The position numbers were made by a program, and so were the translations under genes. Source: Ophiosphaerella korrae (lineage: Eukaryota; Ascomycota; Dothideomycetes; Pleosporales; Phaeosphaeriaceae). From it: a stretch of 64,000 nucleotides of DNA. Below, one piece after another: positions 61,600 to 64,000 of the stretch. Below the pieces are notes generated by a model, which searched no databases, was not told the DNA's origin, and saw nothing but the letters and a program-made list of their open reading frames with translations. Numbering within the stretch: position 1 is the stretch's first letter; each line of letters starts with the position of its first letter. The stretch covers positions 1 through 64,000 of the forward strand of contig JALNQF010000060.1 of assembly GCA_028456385.1 (NCBI GenBank), given 5' to 3'.

Positions 61600-61941
61600 G
61601 CACCAGCGGCGCGCTCCTAGTCCGACCCGGCTCTTTCCACCCAATGGGATGAAGAAGACGAATATGAGGTTGAGCAAGTTCTGGGAGCCCGTATCTTTGG
61701 GAGAAAGCTCAAATACCGCGTGAAATGGCTTGGCTACGACGAAGATCCGAAGTGGTATGACGCAGCCAAATTCAAGAATAGCCCACACAAGCTCCATGAC
61801 TTCCATAGAGCCGATCCAACCCGACCCGGACCTCCACAAAGGCCGGATCACTGCTCGAAGGAGGACAAGGAAGCTGGCGACCATCCAGTTGACAACAAGC
61901 CGATGAATAAGTTAGTTGGGCGGCGTGGAAAACTTCGCTAA
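61600..61941 (+). pseudogene. Chromodomain protein relic of mobile-element origin (copy B)
   Basis: An open plus-strand frame contains DEYEVEQVLGARIFGRKLKY, then RVKWLGYDEDPKWYDAAKFK and the tail HDFHRADPTRPGPPQRPDH, ending at 61941. No start codon or N-terminal part is recognisable. It closely parallels the minus-strand copy at 17521-17874. The flanking non-coding repeat is also shared, in reverse orientation, so both are fragments of one dispersed family. This copy keeps the more conserved chromodomain residues (V-K-W-x-G-Y). Confidence 0.7.
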
Positions 61942-61955
61942 GAGGAAGGATTAGA
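61919..61955. repeat. Dispersed transposon fragment, copy 3 of 3
   Basis: The reverse complement of this segment (taatccttcctcttagcgaa onward) matches 14133-14166 and 17410-17450 at most positions. Confidence 0.65.
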
Positions 61956-62221
61956 TGTTGGGTGTTGGTGGAATGTTTTACTTATATCGTGATAATAAGG
62001 CAGGCGTAGGCAGAAACTTTTCGCAGATTCGAATAGTCTCGGCGTACGGTCTAACGTTGAACGCAGGTAGCGTGGAAATCGCGTTAGAGCCTTGGTATTG
62101 CTGCTAATTAATACACGGATACTAACGAGTCTGTGTGCGTAATGCCCCAGTTCGCGTGATGCCCCACCCTCACAAGGTCGCGATCTCAAAGATAAGGCTA
62201 TACAGCTACACACAATAGCTA

Positions 62222-64000
62222 TTATTATGAGATTTTGTAGTAGAGTAGTAAGTAGAGGCTTGCAAGTAATTCAGGCTATCTAAATTTTACTAGGAGGCTA
62301 ACGTTGTAGCTAAAATAAGTAGTTTTAAGTAGAGCTACTATATACCTACTTAAGACTCTCTACTTGTATAGCTTTTCTAATATTTAATATTTTTAAATAC
62401 TTTTTTAATAATAATAACTATTTAGATAGACTTTATAGATATATAATAAAATCTTTTTATAATATTCTATATTACTAATATAATTAACTTTGTAATATTA
62501 GTAAGTTGTAAACTTACTAACATTAGCGCAAAGTAAGAGATATAAGGGTTAACGTATTCTATTACTAAAACTAACAAATTACTAGAACTAACAACTTTCC
62601 TTAGCACTACGAATACTACCTCTTTAGAGGTTAATAATAAACTTTACTTAGTACTCCCTACTACTATAACACTACTATCTAATTTAGAAGTCTCTTCTTT
62701 ACCTTCCTAGCACGTTCGTACGTTATACCCTATCTTCCTATAGTTCTTACAGCGCTGTTAACCTAGCTAAGCCTATTCCTAATTACTCCTACTACGAGCC
62801 TTTTTCCCTCTCTACGCACCTCTTAACCCCTCTATAGCTACCTATATTACTCCTATTCTATACTCTATTATACTACTATACTAAATTTACTTTCTTTTAC
62901 GCGATTTCTACTAGGTAAGCCTATCTACTTACTCTTTAAGCTCTTTAATACAGGTATCTTAGAGTATATTATAGTATAGTAGTAGTTTAGTACCTTTAAT
63001 AAGCTAGGAGAGGCTAGTATATATAGTTTTAAGGGATTGTATAAAGGATTCCTTTATAAGCTTTAACTAAGACCTAAATTTAAGTATATTGCTTAGAGTC
63101 TTCGACTACTATAGCGTCTCTAGTAGTAGGAGTCCTAGTAGAGTATAAATACGCACGTTAAGGCAATCTAGTACTTACTACGCATCTAAGGAGACAAGTC
63201 CTAAAGCCTTAAAGGCCTTCTTATAGTTCTCCTCTATAAACACGTCTAAAAACGCGTCTCTAAAGGTAAAAAGGAAGCCTTCTTTATTAATATAGAATAC
63301 GCGTTTCTATACTAAGTCTTATACGTAATTAGAGTACTTGCGCTTTAATAGCGAGAAGTATACTATATTAAGTAGCTAGAGGATATATAATAAATAAGAA
63401 AGTATATAGAAGGTAAAGATTTTGTTTTTAAGGTAATAATCTTTAAAATCTTAGTTAAGGTAGCTCTTGTAGCTATCTAAGATAAGTAGCTAGTATACTT
63501 TTACTTAGCGCGTCTTTATATACGCGTTAAAGTGCTTTAACTACTCTAAGCTAAGTAGATTTATTGTCTAGCTATTCTTAGAGACTAAGAGCTTCTAGTC
63601 TAGTAGTATACTTATCTCTTTATACTAGGTAGAGATATAGATACGCCCTTTGTAGATAATAAATAGTAGGATAGCGTACTCTACTACGTAGATACCTTAG
63701 ATTACTATAGCCTACTTATAATTACTACCCTAAGTAAGCGTAGGTTATTAACGCCTCTCTAAGCCTATAACAACCTTTATTAACCTAATTACTCTTATCT
63801 AGAAGCTAGTCTTATTAAAGTTGTAGATATCCTTATCTACTACTTTATACTAGGCCTTAGTGTCTTCTACAAGCTTAAACTATAAGCTAATAACTTTAAA
63901 GTCTTCCTAGAGTATTCTCTAGTAATCCTTTACTTAGTTAAACGCTATCTTTAGTTTGTCTAAGCGCCTTATAAAGCGTATAGGCTAGTACTTACCTATA
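62222..64000 (-). mobile_element. RIP-degraded pogo/Fot1-like transposon, partial
   Basis: TpA-rich sequence to the window end. On the minus strand, through stops, it reads as a pogo-type transposase. There are DDE segments near 63480-63700 (WYKEISI-like, VSKNS in place of a VSENGW-type block, LLILDSYKSY in place of LLILDGHESH) and a SLLKRKYS block near 63350. GFLFTFRDAFLDVFIEEN follows near 63230-63290, and a CCHC knuckle (CKNYRKIGYNVRTC, one Cys as Tyr) near 62712-62757. It differs enough from 48315-57635 to be another subfamily. The 3' TIR was not defined and the 5' part is outside the window. Confidence 0.75.

Noticed and set aside
62498..62520. Perfect 10-base inverted repeat with a 3-base loop.
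   Set aside because: It lies in TpA-rich RIP sequence where such palindromes arise easily, and it could not be tied to a transposon end.
1..64000. A Starship giant transposon carrying the Tc locus.
   Set aside because: No tyrosine-recombinase captain gene or matching boundary repeats were seen. The window may simply not reach the ends, so it is unproven rather than excluded.
1..64000. tRNA or rRNA genes.
   Set aside because: None were recognised by eye; a dedicated scan was not possible.

Overview
The window looks like an accessory, repeat-rich piece of a filamentous ascomycete (Pezizomycotina) genome. Supporting evidence is seen in the sequence. The genes carry short spliceosomal introns (49-157 bp). 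The families are typically fungal: a HET domain protein, fungal PD-(D/E)XK-like proteins, and Zn2Cys6 and bZIP relics. Three blocks of extremely TpA-rich, stop-riddled transposon sequence (about 1-8430, 48600-57230 and 62220-64000) carry the signature expected from repeat-induced point mutation (RIP). Normal-composition gene islands lie between these blocks.

Layout. 1-8430: RIP-mutated retrotransposons on the minus strand, with a Ty1/Copia element abutting a truncated Ty3/Gypsy chromovirus. 8695-30800: an accessory gene island holding a HET protein, an NLR (NB-ARC/TPR) relic, two PD-(D/E)XK-like genes, a three-exon epoxide hydrolase and a half-size ABC transporter. Interspersed are many dead genes: NAD(P)-binding fragment, chromodomain fragment, N,N-dimethylformamidase-like gene, Zn2Cys6 factor, hAT transposase and bZIP. 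30883-47259: the centrepiece, a two-gene insecticidal-type Tc toxin complex. A TcA gene (about 2863 aa, one intron, minus strand) and a fused TcB-TcC gene (about 2317 aa, two introns, plus strand) are transcribed divergently from a shared region of about 500 bp. 47568-48104: the end of a single-pass membrane protein gene. 48315-57635: a pogo/Fot1-like DNA transposon split by a complete 7.5-kb Gypsy element, which is itself split by an unmutated 430-bp solo LTR; all three insertions have recognisable target-site duplications. 57636-62220: a gene island with a secreted M6-type zinc metalloprotease and a second chromodomain relic. 62222-64000: part of another RIP-mutated pogo-like transposon.

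How the genes fit together. In bacteria, TcA forms the pentameric receptor-binding and translocation channel. TcB and TcC form a cocoon that holds a C-terminal cargo and injects it through TcA. Here both halves are present, adjacent, intact once introns are removed, and carry eukaryotic introns. The inference is an acquired and domesticated bacterial delivery system. The cargo-position tail is very short and contains a recent tandem duplication, so its activity cannot be predicted. The remaining genes do not form an obvious pathway; HET, NLR and PD-(D/E)XK genes are common passengers of fast-evolving fungal regions. All gene models were read by eye; no database search was run.
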